Positions 42,501 through 50,536 of a stretch of DNA of 64,000 bases are shown here, piece after piece. The DNA lies in NCBI RefSeq assembly GCF_041435195.1, contig NZ_CP108106.1:6549501-6613500 (forward strand). Direction: 5' to 3'. Each line of letters starts with the position of its first letter. Position 1 is the first letter of the stretch. The DNA comes from Streptomyces sp. NBC_00224. GTDB taxonomy: Bacteria; Actinomycetota; Actinomycetes; Streptomycetales; Streptomycetaceae. Both the position numbers and the translations under genes were made by a program. Below the pieces are notes generated by a model, which had not been told where the DNA came from, ran no database searches, and was given only the letters and a program-made list of their open reading frames with translations.

Positions 42501-44213
42501 CTCCTCGTCGAGCTCGCCGACCCGGCCGCCGCCCTTCTTGGGGTCGGAGCCCGCCAGGAAGACCCCGAAGAGGCCGCGGTCCGGGATGGTGCCGCCGGAC
42601 GTCACCGCGAGCCGCTGCGCGCCGGGGCGGCCCGTCACCGTACCGGCCACGCGGTCCCACACCACGCGCGGGCGCAGCTCCGCGAAGGCGTCGGACGGAT
42701 AGCGGCCCGCCAGCATGTCCAGGACGGCCGTGAACGCCGACTCCGGCAGCGCCGCGAACGGCGCCGCCCGGCGGACCAGCGCCAGCAGATCGTCCGCCTG
42801 CCAGCTGTCCAGGGCCGTCATGGCGACCAGTTGCTGCGCCAGCACGTCCAGCGGATTCGACGGGATCCGCAGCGACTCGATGGCTCCCGAGCGCATCCGC
42901 TCGGTGACCACCGCCGACTGGACCAGATCGCCCCGGTACTTCGGGAAGACCACCCCCGTGGAGACCGCGCCCACCTGGTGACCCGCGCGGCCCACCCGCT
43001 GGAGGCCAGAGGCGACCGAGGGCGGCGACTCGACCTGCACCACCAGGTCCACCGCGCCCATGTCGATGCCCAGTTCAAGACTGGAGGTGGCGACGACGGC
43101 CGGCAGTCGGCCCGCCTTCAGGTCCTCCTCGACAAGGGCGCGCTGCTCCTTGGAGACCGAGCCGTGATGGGCGCGCGCGAGGACGGGCGGCGCGCCCTTG
43201 GCCGCCCCCGACTGGGCCATGACCTCGGCCGGGGAGTGGGCCTCCGCCAAGGGCACGGCGGCCTCGCCCGCCTCCAGCGCGGCCGCCGTGGCCCGCTCGT
43301 ACGCGATCTCGTTGAGCCGGTTGCACAGCCGCTCCGCGAGGCGGCGGGAGTTGGCGAAGACGATCGTCGAGCGGTGCGCCTGCACCAGGTCGACGATGCG
43401 CTCCTCGACATGCGGCCAGATGGACGGCTTCTCCGCGCCCTCGGAGGCGTCGGCCGCCGGTGAGCCGCCCAGCTCTCCCAGGTCCTCCACCGGAACGACC
43501 ACCGACAGGTCGAACTCCTTGGTGGAGCGCGGCTGGACGATCTCCACCTTGCGCTGCGGCGACAGGAAGCGCGCCACCTCGTCCACCGGACGCACCGTCG
43601 CCGAAAGGCCGATCCGGCGGGCGGGCCTGGCCAGCAGTTCGTCCAACCGCTCCAGGGACAGCGCGAGATGGGCACCTCGCTTGGTGCCCGCCACCGCGTG
43701 CACCTCGTCCAGGATCACCGTCTCCACGCCCGACAGCGCCTCGCGCGCGGAGGACGTGAGCATCAGGAACAGCGACTCGGGCGTGGTGATCAGAATGTCC
43801 GGCGGCCGGGTCGACATGGCACGGCGCTCGGCGGGCGGGGTGTCGCCGGAACGGATCCCGACCCGCACCTCCGGCTCCGGCAGCCCCAGGCGCACCGACT
43901 CCTGGCGGATACCGGTGAGCGGGGAGCGCAGATTGCGCTCGACGTCGACGGCCAGCGCCTTCAGCGGCGACACGTACAGCACCCGGCAGCGCTTCTTCGC
44001 CTCGGCGGGCGGCGGGGCGGCGGCCAGCGCGTCCAGAGCGGCCAGGAACGCGGCGAGGGTCTTGCCCGAGCCGGTCGGCGCGACCACCAGGACGTCCGAA
44101 CCCTCGGAGATCGCCTGCCAGGCGCCCTCCTGCGCGGCGGTGGGCGCGGTGAAGGCTCCCGTGAACCAGCCCCTGGTCGCGGGAGAGAAGGAGTCCAGTG
44201 CTGTCCTTGCCAT
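39564..44213 (-). CDS. lhr: Lhr-type ATP-dependent helicase
   Basis: 1,549-residue superfamily-2 helicase. Walker A APTGSGKT at 45-52, DEVH box (VILDEVHAV), motif III SAT (LSATVRP), and motifs V-VI (VATSSLELGIDMGAVD, LQRVGRAGHQ). The winged-helix, Lhr core and long C-terminal Lhr domains follow. Lhr moves 3'-5' on DNA and unwinds RNA:DNA hybrids, and is damage-inducible in mycobacteria. I start it at ATG 44213 (MARTALDSFSPAT) because a RecA-NDp-like promoter upstream would place the transcript start almost on that ATG. ATG 44222 is the alternative. Divergent from an AraC regulator. Confidence 0.94.
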   Translation of the reverse strand: MARTALDSFSPATRGWFTGAFTAPTAAQEGAWQAISEGSDVLVVAPTGSGKTLAAFLAALDALAAAPPPAEAKKRCRVLYVSPLKALAVDVERNLRSPLTGIRQESVRLGLPEPEVRVGIRSGDTPPAERRAMSTRPPDILITTPESLFLMLTSSAREALSGVETVILDEVHAVAGTKRGAHLALSLERLDELLARPARRIGLSATVRPVDEVARFLSPQRKVEIVQPRSTKEFDLSVVVPVEDLGELGGSPAADASEGAEKPSIWPHVEERIVDLVQAHRSTIVFANSRRLAERLCNRLNEIAYERATAAALEAGEAAVPLAEAHSPAEVMAQSGAAKGAPPVLARAHHGSVSKEQRALVEEDLKAGRLPAVVATSSLELGIDMGAVDLVVQVESPPSVASGLQRVGRAGHQVGAVSTGVVFPKYRGDLVQSAVVTERMRSGAIESLRIPSNPLDVLAQQLVAMTALDSWQADDLLALVRRAAPFAALPESAFTAVLDMLAGRYPSDAFAELRPRVVWDRVAGTVTGRPGAQRLAVTSGGTIPDRGLFGVFLAGSDPKKGGGRVGELDEEMVYESRVGDVFTLGTTSWRIEDITRDRVLVSPAPGVPGRLPFWKGDQLGRPLELGRALGAFLREVGSLSPEDARLRLLSAGLDAWAADNVLAYLDEQRRACGHVPDDRTILVERFRDELGDWRVVIHSPFGAQVHAPWALALGARLAERYGMDAQVMHADDGIVLRLPDADLMGLDLLDQDPGHLDSTYDSEQAPVGAADAVFDKGEIEQIVTDQVGGSALFAARFRECAARALLLPRRNPGKRTPLWQQRQRAAQLLQVASEFGSFPIVLEAVRECLQDVFDVPGLTELMGDLEARRVRLVEVTTPEPSPFARSLLFGYVAQFLYEGDSPLAERRAAALSLDSRLLAELLGQAELRELLDADVLTELEQELQWLTEDRRIKDVEGVADLLRVLGPLTDDELVARGADPGWPQELAGARRAIRVRVGGADHWAAIEDAGRLRDALGTALPVGVPEAFMEPVKDPLGDLLSRYARTHGPFTSATAAARFGLGTAVTDGALQRLAASGRVVQGEFHPAGLGQEWCDATVLRRLRRRSLAALRQELEPVPPAALATFLPQWQHLGSNSLRGIDGLARAVEQLQGAAVPASALEKLVLPSRVSDYGPGLLDELTTTGEVLWAGAGALPGKDGWISLFLADAAPLLLPPPHPLELTALHESVLTTLAPGYGLFFRQIADQVRSTTHPEASDPQLADAVWDLAWSGRLTNDTLAPLRALLGSGRTAGSTAHRARRTVPRGRYGTLTAAARPASRTGPPTVSGRWSLLPAREPDPTHRAHALARTLLDRHGVVTRGAVAAEGVEGGFSATYRILAAFEDSGQARRGYVVEGLGAAQFAMDGAVDRLRAAATARDRAEARPATRGVVLAAADPANAYGAALPWPEPPTGAGHKPGRKAGSMVVLVDGELALYMERGGKSLLVWPAEPDDPALLAAVEALAGAARAGRLGTVTVERVNAESALTSPLARALEAAGFVPTPRGLRLRP

Positions 44214-44220
44214 GGTCCCC

Positions 44221-44243
44221 ATCGTGCACCCACCCACTGACAA
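44221..44243 (-). promoter_or_regulatory. RecA-NDp-like DNA-damage promoter of lhr
   Basis: On the minus strand TTGTCAGTG (44243-44235) is followed by eight bases and CACGAT (44226-44221). The actinobacterial consensus is TTGTCRGTG-N8-TAnnnT, so the upstream half is exact and the -10 has one mismatch. Transcription would begin near 44214, giving a leaderless or nearly leaderless mRNA. Confidence 0.6.
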
Positions 44244-44269
44244 TGGCCCGGACCTGGGAGAATGGGGAT

Positions 44270-45124
44270 ATGAACGCGGCCGAGGAGTGGGCACGGCACT
44301 GGCAGTACCCGGGACTGCCGGGCCTGGAACTGCTCCACGCCCGCTACGTCAGCCACTCCTTCTCCCGGCACAGCCACGAGGGCTTCGTCTTCGGCGCGGT
44401 GCGCGGCGGGATCGAGGACGTGGTCCTGCCCGGCGAGACCATACGGGCCCGGCCCGGCACCGTCGTCATGATCAACCCCGAGGTGCCGCACTCCGCCCAC
44501 GCCGGAGTCCCCGAGGGCTGGACGTACGCCACGCTCTACCCCTCGTCGCAGCTGATCGCCGACATCGCCGCCGAGGTCACCACCCTGCGCGGTACCGCGG
44601 GATTCGCCGAGATCATCGTCGAGGACCCGGACACCTCCCTGCTCATCCAGGAGGTGCACCGGGCGGCCGAGCAGGGCAACGCGCTCGCCGCCGACACCGT
44701 GTTCCGCGTCGCCGTCGCCCGGCTGCTGCGCCGCCACGGACGCTCCCTGCCCGCGCGCACCACCGGCTCGGCGGGTGCTCGCACGGCGGCAGCCGCACGC
44801 GCCGTCCTGGAGCAGCGGCTGGCCGACCCGCCGTCCCTGGAACAGCTGGCCCACGGCCTCGGGACCAGCCCGTTCGCGCTGCTGCGGGCCTTCAAGAGCG
44901 CGTACGGGCTGCCCCCGCACACCTGGCTCACCGGCGAACGCGTCCGCCGGGCCCGGCAGCTCCTGGAGGCCGGGACCGCGCCCGCGGAGGCCGCCGTGGC
45001 CGTCGGCTTCACCGACCAGCCGCACCTCAACCGCCACTTCACCCGCATCGTGGGCGTGACGCCGGGCGTGTACCGCAGGGAGCGCGCAAGAACGTACAAG
45101 AACGCGGGAACCCCACCCACGTAA
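44270..45124 (+). CDS. AraC-family transcriptional regulator
   Basis: 284 residues. N-terminal cupin-like ligand domain (about 15-140, SHSFSRHSHEGFVFG, VPHSAHAGVPEGW) and two C-terminal HTH motifs (about 185-280, LEQLAHGLGTSPFALLRAF, AAVAVGFTDQPHLNRHFTRI). ATG at 44270 after GGGAG. It lies 10 bp before azlC, so it probably controls the amino-acid exporter and itself. Confidence 0.92.
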   Translation: MNAAEEWARHWQYPGLPGLELLHARYVSHSFSRHSHEGFVFGAVRGGIEDVVLPGETIRARPGTVVMINPEVPHSAHAGVPEGWTYATLYPSSQLIADIAAEVTTLRGTAGFAEIIVEDPDTSLLIQEVHRAAEQGNALAADTVFRVAVARLLRRHGRSLPARTTGSAGARTAAAARAVLEQRLADPPSLEQLAHGLGTSPFALLRAFKSAYGLPPHTWLTGERVRRARQLLEAGTAPAEAAVAVGFTDQPHLNRHFTRIVGVTPGVYRRERARTYKNAGTPPT

Positions 45125-45134
45125 CGTCCCGGAC

Positions 45135-45989
45135 GTGGCAACAGAACAGTCAGCACTCCCAGAAATACGCCCGGAGGGCGAAGCCCAACCGGTCGCCGCG
45201 GCGACCGGCACCGGTTCGCACCCCGCCGTCGTGCGCGAGGCCAAGCCGGACTCCGCCGTCGTCAGGGACGCCCTCGGCGTCGGCGTGGCCGTCGGGCTCT
45301 CCGGCTTCGCCTTCGGTGTGACCTCGGCGGGATCGGGGCTCACGCTCCTCCAGACCTGTGCGCTCAGCCTCCTCGTCTTCACCGGAGCCTCGCAGTTCGC
45401 CCTGGTGGGCGCGCTCGCCGCGGGCGGCAACCCGTTCACGGCGGCAGCCGGCGCCTTCTTCCTGGGCGTACGCAACGCGTTCTACGGGCTGCGGCTGTCG
45501 CAGCTGCTCGCACTCCCGCGCGCGTTGCGGCCGTTCGCCGCCCAGTGGGTGATCGACGAGACGACCGCTGTGACCCTCGCCCAGCCCACCCGGCGGGCCG
45601 CGCGGATCGGCTTCACCGTCACCGGACTCACGCTCTACGTGCTGTGGAATCTGACGACCCTGGCCGGAGCCCTGGGCGCGGAGGCGATCGGCGACACCGA
45701 CGCGTGGGGGCTGGACGCGGCGAGCCCCGCCGTCTTCCTGGCGCTGCTCGCGCCGATGCTCACCACCGCCACGGAACGGATCACCGCCGGACTCGCCGTA
45801 CTGCTCGCCCTGGGCTTTCTGCCGGTACTGCCCGCCGGAGCGCCGGTCCTGATGGCCGCGCTCGCCGCCCCCGTCGTGCTGTTCCTCAAGGGACGCGGGG
45901 ACGCGGCGAAGGGTCGCGAGAACACCAGGAAGAGCCGGGCGAAGTCCGTATCGGCCGACGGGAACTCCGGGAAGGGAGCGGGACGTTGA
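45135..45989 (+). CDS. azlC: AzlC-family branched-chain amino acid exporter, large subunit
   Basis: 284 residues, of which about the first 45 are polar. Then about eight hydrophobic segments with the AzlC core (GVAVGLSGFAFGVTSAGSGL, FTGASQFALVGALAAGG, FLGVRNAFYGL, QWVIDETTA). AzlCD pairs export branched-chain amino acids or analogues. The C-terminus is a Lys/Arg-rich tail. Its stop overlaps the azlD start (TTGA). Confidence 0.9.
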   Translation: MATEQSALPEIRPEGEAQPVAAATGTGSHPAVVREAKPDSAVVRDALGVGVAVGLSGFAFGVTSAGSGLTLLQTCALSLLVFTGASQFALVGALAAGGNPFTAAAGAFFLGVRNAFYGLRLSQLLALPRALRPFAAQWVIDETTAVTLAQPTRRAARIGFTVTGLTLYVLWNLTTLAGALGAEAIGDTDAWGLDAASPAVFLALLAPMLTTATERITAGLAVLLALGFLPVLPAGAPVLMAALAAPVVLFLKGRGDAAKGRENTRKSRAKSVSADGNSGKGAGR

Positions 45990-46294
45990 ACGTCTGGATC
46001 GCCATCGCAGCCACCGCCGTCGGCTGCTACCTGTTCAAGCTCCTCGGCCTCCTGGTCCCCGCCGGGGCGCTGGAGCGGCCACTGGTGCAACGGCTCGCCG
46101 CACTGCTGCCGGTGGCGCTGCTGGCCGCCCTCACCGCCCAGCAGACCTTCAGCAGCGGGCAGCACCTGGTGCTCGACGCCAGAGGCGCGGGCCTCGCGGC
46201 GGCAGCCGTCGCCCTGATGCTGCGCGCCCCCTTCCTGGTGATCGTCACCGCCGCCGTACTGGTGACGGCGGGGGTGCGGGCACTGGGCGGCTGA
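45986..46294 (+). CDS. azlD: AzlD-family small subunit
   Basis: 102-residue partner of AzlC with three or four hydrophobic segments (MNVWIAIAATAVGCYLFKLL, LLPVALLAALTAQ, APFLVIVTAAVLVTAGV). TTG start at 45986 overlaps the azlC stop by four bases; GGGAG upstream. Family size is usually about 105 aa. Confidence 0.88.
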   Translation: MNVWIAIAATAVGCYLFKLLGLLVPAGALERPLVQRLAALLPVALLAALTAQQTFSSGQHLVLDARGAGLAAAAVALMLRAPFLVIVTAAVLVTAGVRALGG

Positions 46295-46309
46295 GAGCTG
46301 CCCCGCACA

Positions 46310-46453
46310 GCCCATACGGAGGGCATCCGCCCACCGCCTGCACGGAAGGCAGTCCGTCCTCCGTACGAGAGAGGCGGACGGCCTTCCGTACAGGGAAGAC
46401 GGGCCGCCCTCCGTAGGGGACAGGTGGACCGCCCTCCGTAGGGGACAGGTGGA
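46310..46453 (+). repeat. Degenerate tandem repeat with two exact 25-bp copies
   Basis: Copies at 46404-46428 and 46429-46453 are identical and abut; the unit begins CCGCCCTCCGTA and ends GACAGGTGGA. Three more diverged units with a core CC(C/T)TCCGTA lie between 46340 and 46403. They fill the gap between azlD and a convergent gene. Confidence 0.75.
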
Positions 46454-46478
46454 TGCCCGGCTGTCGGGACGCCCGGCG

Positions 46479-47420
46479 TCAGTCGATCGCGCGGCCGTAC
46501 GCGCGCAGGGTCCGCAGCGCCTCGATCGTCACGATCGGCCGCCACTCCAGAGCGGTGCCCGGCGCCCACTCGCGCCAGTGGATGGGCCAGCCGCCGTCCT
46601 CCCGCTGCTCGGCCGCGAGGTGGTCGAGCGAGCGCGCCATCTCCTCGTCCGTGAACCACCGGCGGGCCAGCGATTCCGGCACGCGCGCGTAGTCGTGCGG
46701 AAAGTGATGCTCGGCCGGGGCGTACCCCGGGGCGACCGGAAAGTCCTCGATCCGGTCCGGATCGAGCACCGCGAGCCGCTGCTCGCGCACCAGCCGCCCG
46801 AGCCGGTCCGCCGCCGCCTCGGCCCGCGCGCGGTCCGGCACCCCGTCCAGAAAGGCGATTGCCGCCTCGATCTCGTACGGGTGCGACTTCTCCAGGGTGT
46901 CGACCGCCGCCCAGCAGAAGTCCGTCGCCCGGAAGAGCCAGGCGTGCCACACCTGGTTGCGGTGGAGCAGCCCGACCACCGGACCCGTGGCCAGCAGTTC
47001 GCTGGGCGGGTCGTCGACGATCTGCACGAACGGCGCCACGGGATAGCCGCGTGCCGACGGGTGCAGCGCGGGCAGGGCGCCGTCCCGCGTCGAGACCGCC
47101 GTCAGATAGCCGCAGATCCGCTCCGTCCGCCGGCCGCTCACACGGCCGACGGAGTCCAGGACGCGCAGCGCGTGCGCGGTGGGCAGGGGCTGGCTGACGG
47201 GGCCGCGCAGATCGGGCTCCAGCGCGTGCCCGTAGCCCCCGTCGTCGTTCTGGTAGGCGGCGAGTGCGGTCTCCACCGGGTCGGCGCCGCCGCCGAGGAA
47301 GTGGTGCGCGAACCGCCGCTGCTCCAGCACACGGGCCGTGAGCCAGACGAAGTGCTCGGCTCGGGCGAGCGGCGTGCGGAGCGTGGGGACAGTCGCGGGT
47401 GATGTTCCGGATCCGGCCAT
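46479..47420 (-). CDS. Alpha-toroid (prenyltransferase/squalene-cyclase-like) protein, unknown function
   Basis: 313 residues, all helical in pattern. Short repeats such as YQNDDGGYGHALEPDLR and AEQREDGGWPIHW resemble the QW motifs of alpha-alpha toroid proteins. No cyclase DxDD motif is evident, so enzymatic activity is doubtful. ATG 47420 (MAGSGTSPATVP). Found near recA in Streptomyces; role unknown. Confidence 0.75.
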   Translation of the reverse strand: MAGSGTSPATVPTLRTPLARAEHFVWLTARVLEQRRFAHHFLGGGADPVETALAAYQNDDGGYGHALEPDLRGPVSQPLPTAHALRVLDSVGRVSGRRTERICGYLTAVSTRDGALPALHPSARGYPVAPFVQIVDDPPSELLATGPVVGLLHRNQVWHAWLFRATDFCWAAVDTLEKSHPYEIEAAIAFLDGVPDRARAEAAADRLGRLVREQRLAVLDPDRIEDFPVAPGYAPAEHHFPHDYARVPESLARRWFTDEEMARSLDHLAAEQREDGGWPIHWREWAPGTALEWRPIVTIEALRTLRAYGRAID

Positions 47421-47499
47421 GGTCCGACCGTAGGGCGCGAAGCGCCGCAGACAAGCCGGACGGCCCCGGCTGCACTCTCAGGGGCGGGATACTGGGGTC

Positions 47500-47694
47500 A
47501 TGCGGTTGACGATTTTCTGGGAGCGGATGGCCGACCACTTCGGCGCCGCCTACGCCGACTCCTTCGCGCGCGACCATGTGATGGCGGAGCTCGGCGGGCG
47601 TACCGTGCACGAGGCGCTCGACGCGGGCTGGGAGACCAAGGACGTCTGGCGGGCCGTGTGCACCGCCATGGACGTGCCCGCGTACAAGCGGTGA
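47500..47694 (+). CDS. DUF3046 protein
   Basis: 64 residues (MRLTIFWERMADHFG...DVPAYKR). The family is small, actinobacterial, and often encoded just before recA. Function unknown. ATG at 47500. Confidence 0.85.
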   Translation: MRLTIFWERMADHFGAAYADSFARDHVMAELGGRTVHEALDAGWETKDVWRAVCTAMDVPAYKR

Positions 47695-47726
47695 CGATCC
47701 GGGGCTGAGGGCCCGCTGTCGCAGGC

Positions 47727-49181
47727 ATGGGCGAGACTTGCTGCGTGGCACCGACTGACGAGAGCGACACCCAGACAGACCGCCTGGCCGACCGCCCGGC
47801 CGGGAACGACCGCAGACCCGGGGACGAAGTCCGTTCCGAGGGCGAGCTCCGTTCCGACGGCGACGGGCGCCTGCCCGAGGACGGCCGCCTGTCCGCGACG
47901 GGCGGCGACCACGGGCGCGCGCTCCCGCACGCGGCCGTGGGCGAGACCCCGGCCGCGCCCGGAGCGGCTCCGGGCGCCGGGACCGCCGGGCCGCCGCCGC
48001 CCGTGCCCGGGACCGGCGGCGCCGTGCGCATGCCGCGGTGGCTGCCGCGCGCCATGGTGCTCGCGCTTGCCCTCTACGCCTGCTTCCAGCTCGGCAGCTG
48101 GGCCTTCCACCAGCTCATCGGGCTGCTGATCAACATTCTGATCTCGTTCTTCCTCGCCCTCGCGGTGGAGCCGGCCGTCGGGCGGATGTCGGCCCGCGGG
48201 ATACGCCGCGGCCTCGCCACCTTCATCGTCTTCTTCGCGGTGATCATCGCGGCGGCCGGGTTCATCGTGCTGCTCGGCTCGATGCTGGCGGGCCAGATCG
48301 TCGACATGGTCGAGCACTTCCCGAAGTACCTCGACTCGGTGATCAGCTGGATCAACGAGTCGTTCCACACCGACCTCTCACGCGTCGAGGTCCAGGACAG
48401 CCTGCTGCACTCGGACTGGCTCCAGAAGTACGTGCAGAACAGCGCGAGCGGTGTGCTCGACGTCTCGGCCACCGTCCTGGGCGGCCTCTTCCGGGTGCTG
48501 ACGATCTTCCTCTTCTCGTTCTACTTCGCGGCCGACGGGCCCCGGCTGCGGCGCACGGTCTGCTCCATGCTGCCGCCCGCCCGCCAGGCCGAGGTGCTGC
48601 GCGCCTGGGAGATCGCGGTCGACAAGACCGGCGGCTACCTCTACTCGCGCGGCCTGATGGCGCTCATCTCCGGCATCGCGCACTACATCCTGCTGCAGAT
48701 CCTGGGCGTGCCGTACGCGCCGGTGCTCGCGGTCTGGGTGGGTCTGGTCTCCCAGTTCATCCCCACCATCGGTACGTATCTGGCGGGCGCGCTGCCGATG
48801 CTGATCGCCTTCACCGTCGACCCCTGGTACGCGGTGTGGGTGCTCGGATTCGTGGTGATCTACCAGCAGTTCGAGAACTACATGCTGCAGCCCAAGCTCA
48901 CCGCCAAGACCGTCGACATCCACCCGGCGGTCGCCTTCGGCTCGGTCATCGCCGGCACCGCGCTGATGGGTGCGGTCGGCGCGCTGATCGCGATCCCCGC
49001 GGTGGCGACGCTCCAAGCGTTCCTGGGCGCCTATGTGAAGCGCTACGACGTGACGGACGACCCGCGCGTGCACGGCAGGCGCGAGCGGGTCGGAGACTCC
49101 GCCCTGGTGCGCATACGGCGTGCGCTGAGCCGGGACCGGGTGTCGGAGCCGGTCGCTCCGACGGGCGGCGACGGCGCCTGA
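47727..49181 (+). CDS. AI-2E-family (TqsA/PerM-like) transporter
   Basis: 484 residues. The first ~105 are acidic, Pro/Gly-rich and probably disordered. Then about eight hydrophobic segments with the family core (ALYACFQLGSWAFHQLIGLL, IVFFAVIIAAAGFIVLL, VSQFIPTIGTYLAGALPMLI, YQQFENYMLQPKLTAKTVDIH). Substrate cannot be inferred; members are exporters or Na+/H+ antiporters. ATG 47727 is used; GTG 47745 in the same frame is equally likely because neither has a strong ribosome site. Confidence 0.87.
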   Translation: MGETCCVAPTDESDTQTDRLADRPAGNDRRPGDEVRSEGELRSDGDGRLPEDGRLSATGGDHGRALPHAAVGETPAAPGAAPGAGTAGPPPPVPGTGGAVRMPRWLPRAMVLALALYACFQLGSWAFHQLIGLLINILISFFLALAVEPAVGRMSARGIRRGLATFIVFFAVIIAAAGFIVLLGSMLAGQIVDMVEHFPKYLDSVISWINESFHTDLSRVEVQDSLLHSDWLQKYVQNSASGVLDVSATVLGGLFRVLTIFLFSFYFAADGPRLRRTVCSMLPPARQAEVLRAWEIAVDKTGGYLYSRGLMALISGIAHYILLQILGVPYAPVLAVWVGLVSQFIPTIGTYLAGALPMLIAFTVDPWYAVWVLGFVVIYQQFENYMLQPKLTAKTVDIHPAVAFGSVIAGTALMGAVGALIAIPAVATLQAFLGAYVKRYDVTDDPRVHGRRERVGDSALVRIRRALSRDRVSEPVAPTGGDGA

Positions 49182-49233
49182 GGCGCCGGCCGGAGCCGCC
49201 CGGCAGCGCCCTCGCCCGTGCCGCGTGGTGCGC

Positions 49234-49262
49234 TTGACACCAAAATCGAACATCCATTCATA
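49234..49262 (+). promoter_or_regulatory. recA promoter with LexA-type SOS box
   Basis: -35 TTGACA (49234-49239) and a -10 candidate TTCATA (49257-49262) are 17 bp apart. Between them lies TCGAAC-atcc-ATTCAT (49246-49261), a LexA box with one perfect half (TCGAAC) and one degenerate half. Binding would block the polymerase. Confidence 0.7.
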
Positions 49263-49313
49263 TGGAAGCAGGGCCCTGTGTTCCCTTGGGTTCCGCCGGG
49301 TTTCCGGTGGGGG

Positions 49314-49322
49314 TTATCCACA
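49314..49322 (+). promoter_or_regulatory. DnaA-box-like nonamer in the recA upstream region
   Basis: TTATCCACA, an exact match to the E. coli DnaA box (Streptomyces prefers TTGTCCACA). It is a single copy between the two recA promoters, so the significance is uncertain. Confidence 0.35.
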
Positions 49323-49345
49323 GGCGGGAGGGACTCCGGGGCCCA

Positions 49346-49368
49346 TTGTCAGTGGCAGGGGTTAGCGT
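49346..49368 (+). promoter_or_regulatory. RecA-NDp promoter of recA
   Basis: TTGTCAGTG (49346-49354), eight bases, TAGCGT (49363-49368): a perfect fit to the LexA-independent damage promoter TTGTCRGTG-N8-TAnnnT described for actinobacteria. The -10 ends 43 bp before the recA ATG. PafBC is the known activator in mycobacteria; ClgR was proposed earlier. Confidence 0.8.
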
Positions 49369-49411
49369 CTTTGACGTGAAGCGATCGACTCAAGTAAACC
49401 GGGTGGAACCC

Positions 49412-50533
49412 ATGGCAGGAACCGACCGCGAGAAGGCGTTGGACGCCGCGCTCGCACAGATTGAACGGCAATTCGGCAAGGGCGCGGTGATGCGCCTGGG
49501 CGAGCGGCCGAACGAGCCCATCGAGGTCATCCCCACCGGGTCGACCGCGCTCGACGTGGCGCTCGGCGTAGGCGGTCTGCCGCGCGGCCGCGTGGTGGAG
49601 GTCTACGGACCGGAGTCCTCCGGCAAGACGACCCTGACCCTGCACGCGGTGGCGAACGCGCAGAAGGCCGGCGGCCAGGTCGCCTTCGTGGACGCCGAGC
49701 ACGCCCTGGACCCCGAGTACGCGAAGAAGCTCGGCGTCGACATCGACAACCTGATCCTGTCCCAGCCGGACAACGGCGAGCAGGCTCTGGAGATCGTCGA
49801 CATGCTGGTGCGCTCGGGCGCCCTCGACCTGATCGTCATCGACTCCGTCGCCGCCCTGGTGCCGCGCGCGGAGATCGAGGGCGAGATGGGCGACTCGCAC
49901 GTGGGCCTCCAGGCCCGTCTGATGAGCCAGGCGCTCCGGAAGATCACCAGCGCGCTGAACCAGTCCAAGACCACCGCGATCTTCATCAACCAGCTCCGCG
50001 AGAAGATCGGCGTGATGTTCGGCTCGCCGGAGACCACGACCGGTGGCCGCGCCCTGAAGTTCTACGCCTCGGTGCGCCTCGACATCCGCCGCATCGAGAC
50101 CCTGAAGGACGGCACCGACGCGGTCGGCAACCGCACCCGCGTCAAGGTCGTCAAGAACAAGGTCGCGCCGCCCTTCAAGCAGGCCGAGTTCGACATCCTC
50201 TACGGCCAGGGCATCAGCCGCGAGGGCGGTCTGATCGACATGGGCGTCGAGCACGGCTTCGTCCGCAAGGCCGGCGCCTGGTACACGTACGAGGGCGACC
50301 AGCTCGGCCAGGGCAAGGAGAACGCCCGCAACTTCCTGAAGGACAACCCCGACCTCGCCGACGAGATCGAGAAGAAGATCAAGGAGAAGCTGGGCGTCGG
50401 CGTCCGGCCCGAGGAGCCCAAGGCCGAGCCCGGCCCGGACGCGGCCGGTGCGACCACGGAGGCGGAGGCGGCATCCGTGCCCGCCCCGGCCACCAAGGCC
50501 AAGACGGCCAAGGCCACCGCCGCCAAGAGCTAG
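49412..50533 (+). CDS. recA: Recombinase RecA
   Basis: Strand-exchange and SOS co-protease protein, 373 residues. Walker [10 protein letters not shown] (about 66-74), Walker [14 protein letters not shown], and the MAW region [21 protein letters not shown] Lys/Ala-rich C-terminal tail ([12 protein letters not shown]) is typical of Streptomyces RecA. ATG 49412 ([14 protein letters not shown]) is the family start. Two separate promoters lie upstream. recX starts four bases after the stop. Confidence 0.98.
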   Translation: MAGTDREKALDAALAQIERQFGKGAVMRLGERPNEPIEVIPTGSTALDVALGVGGLPRGRVVEVYGPESSGKTTLTLHAVANAQKAGGQVAFVDAEHALDPEYAKKLGVDIDNLILSQPDNGEQALEIVDMLVRSGALDLIVIDSVAALVPRAEIEGEMGDSHVGLQARLMSQALRKITSALNQSKTTAIFINQLREKIGVMFGSPETTTGGRALKFYASVRLDIRRIETLKDGTDAVGNRTRVKVVKNKVAPPFKQAEFDILYGQGISREGGLIDMGVEHGFVRKAGAWYTYEGDQLGQGKENARNFLKDNPDLADEIEKKIKEKLGVGVRPEEPKAEPGPDAAGATTEAEAASVPAPATKAKTAKATAAKS

Positions 50534-50536
50534 ACC

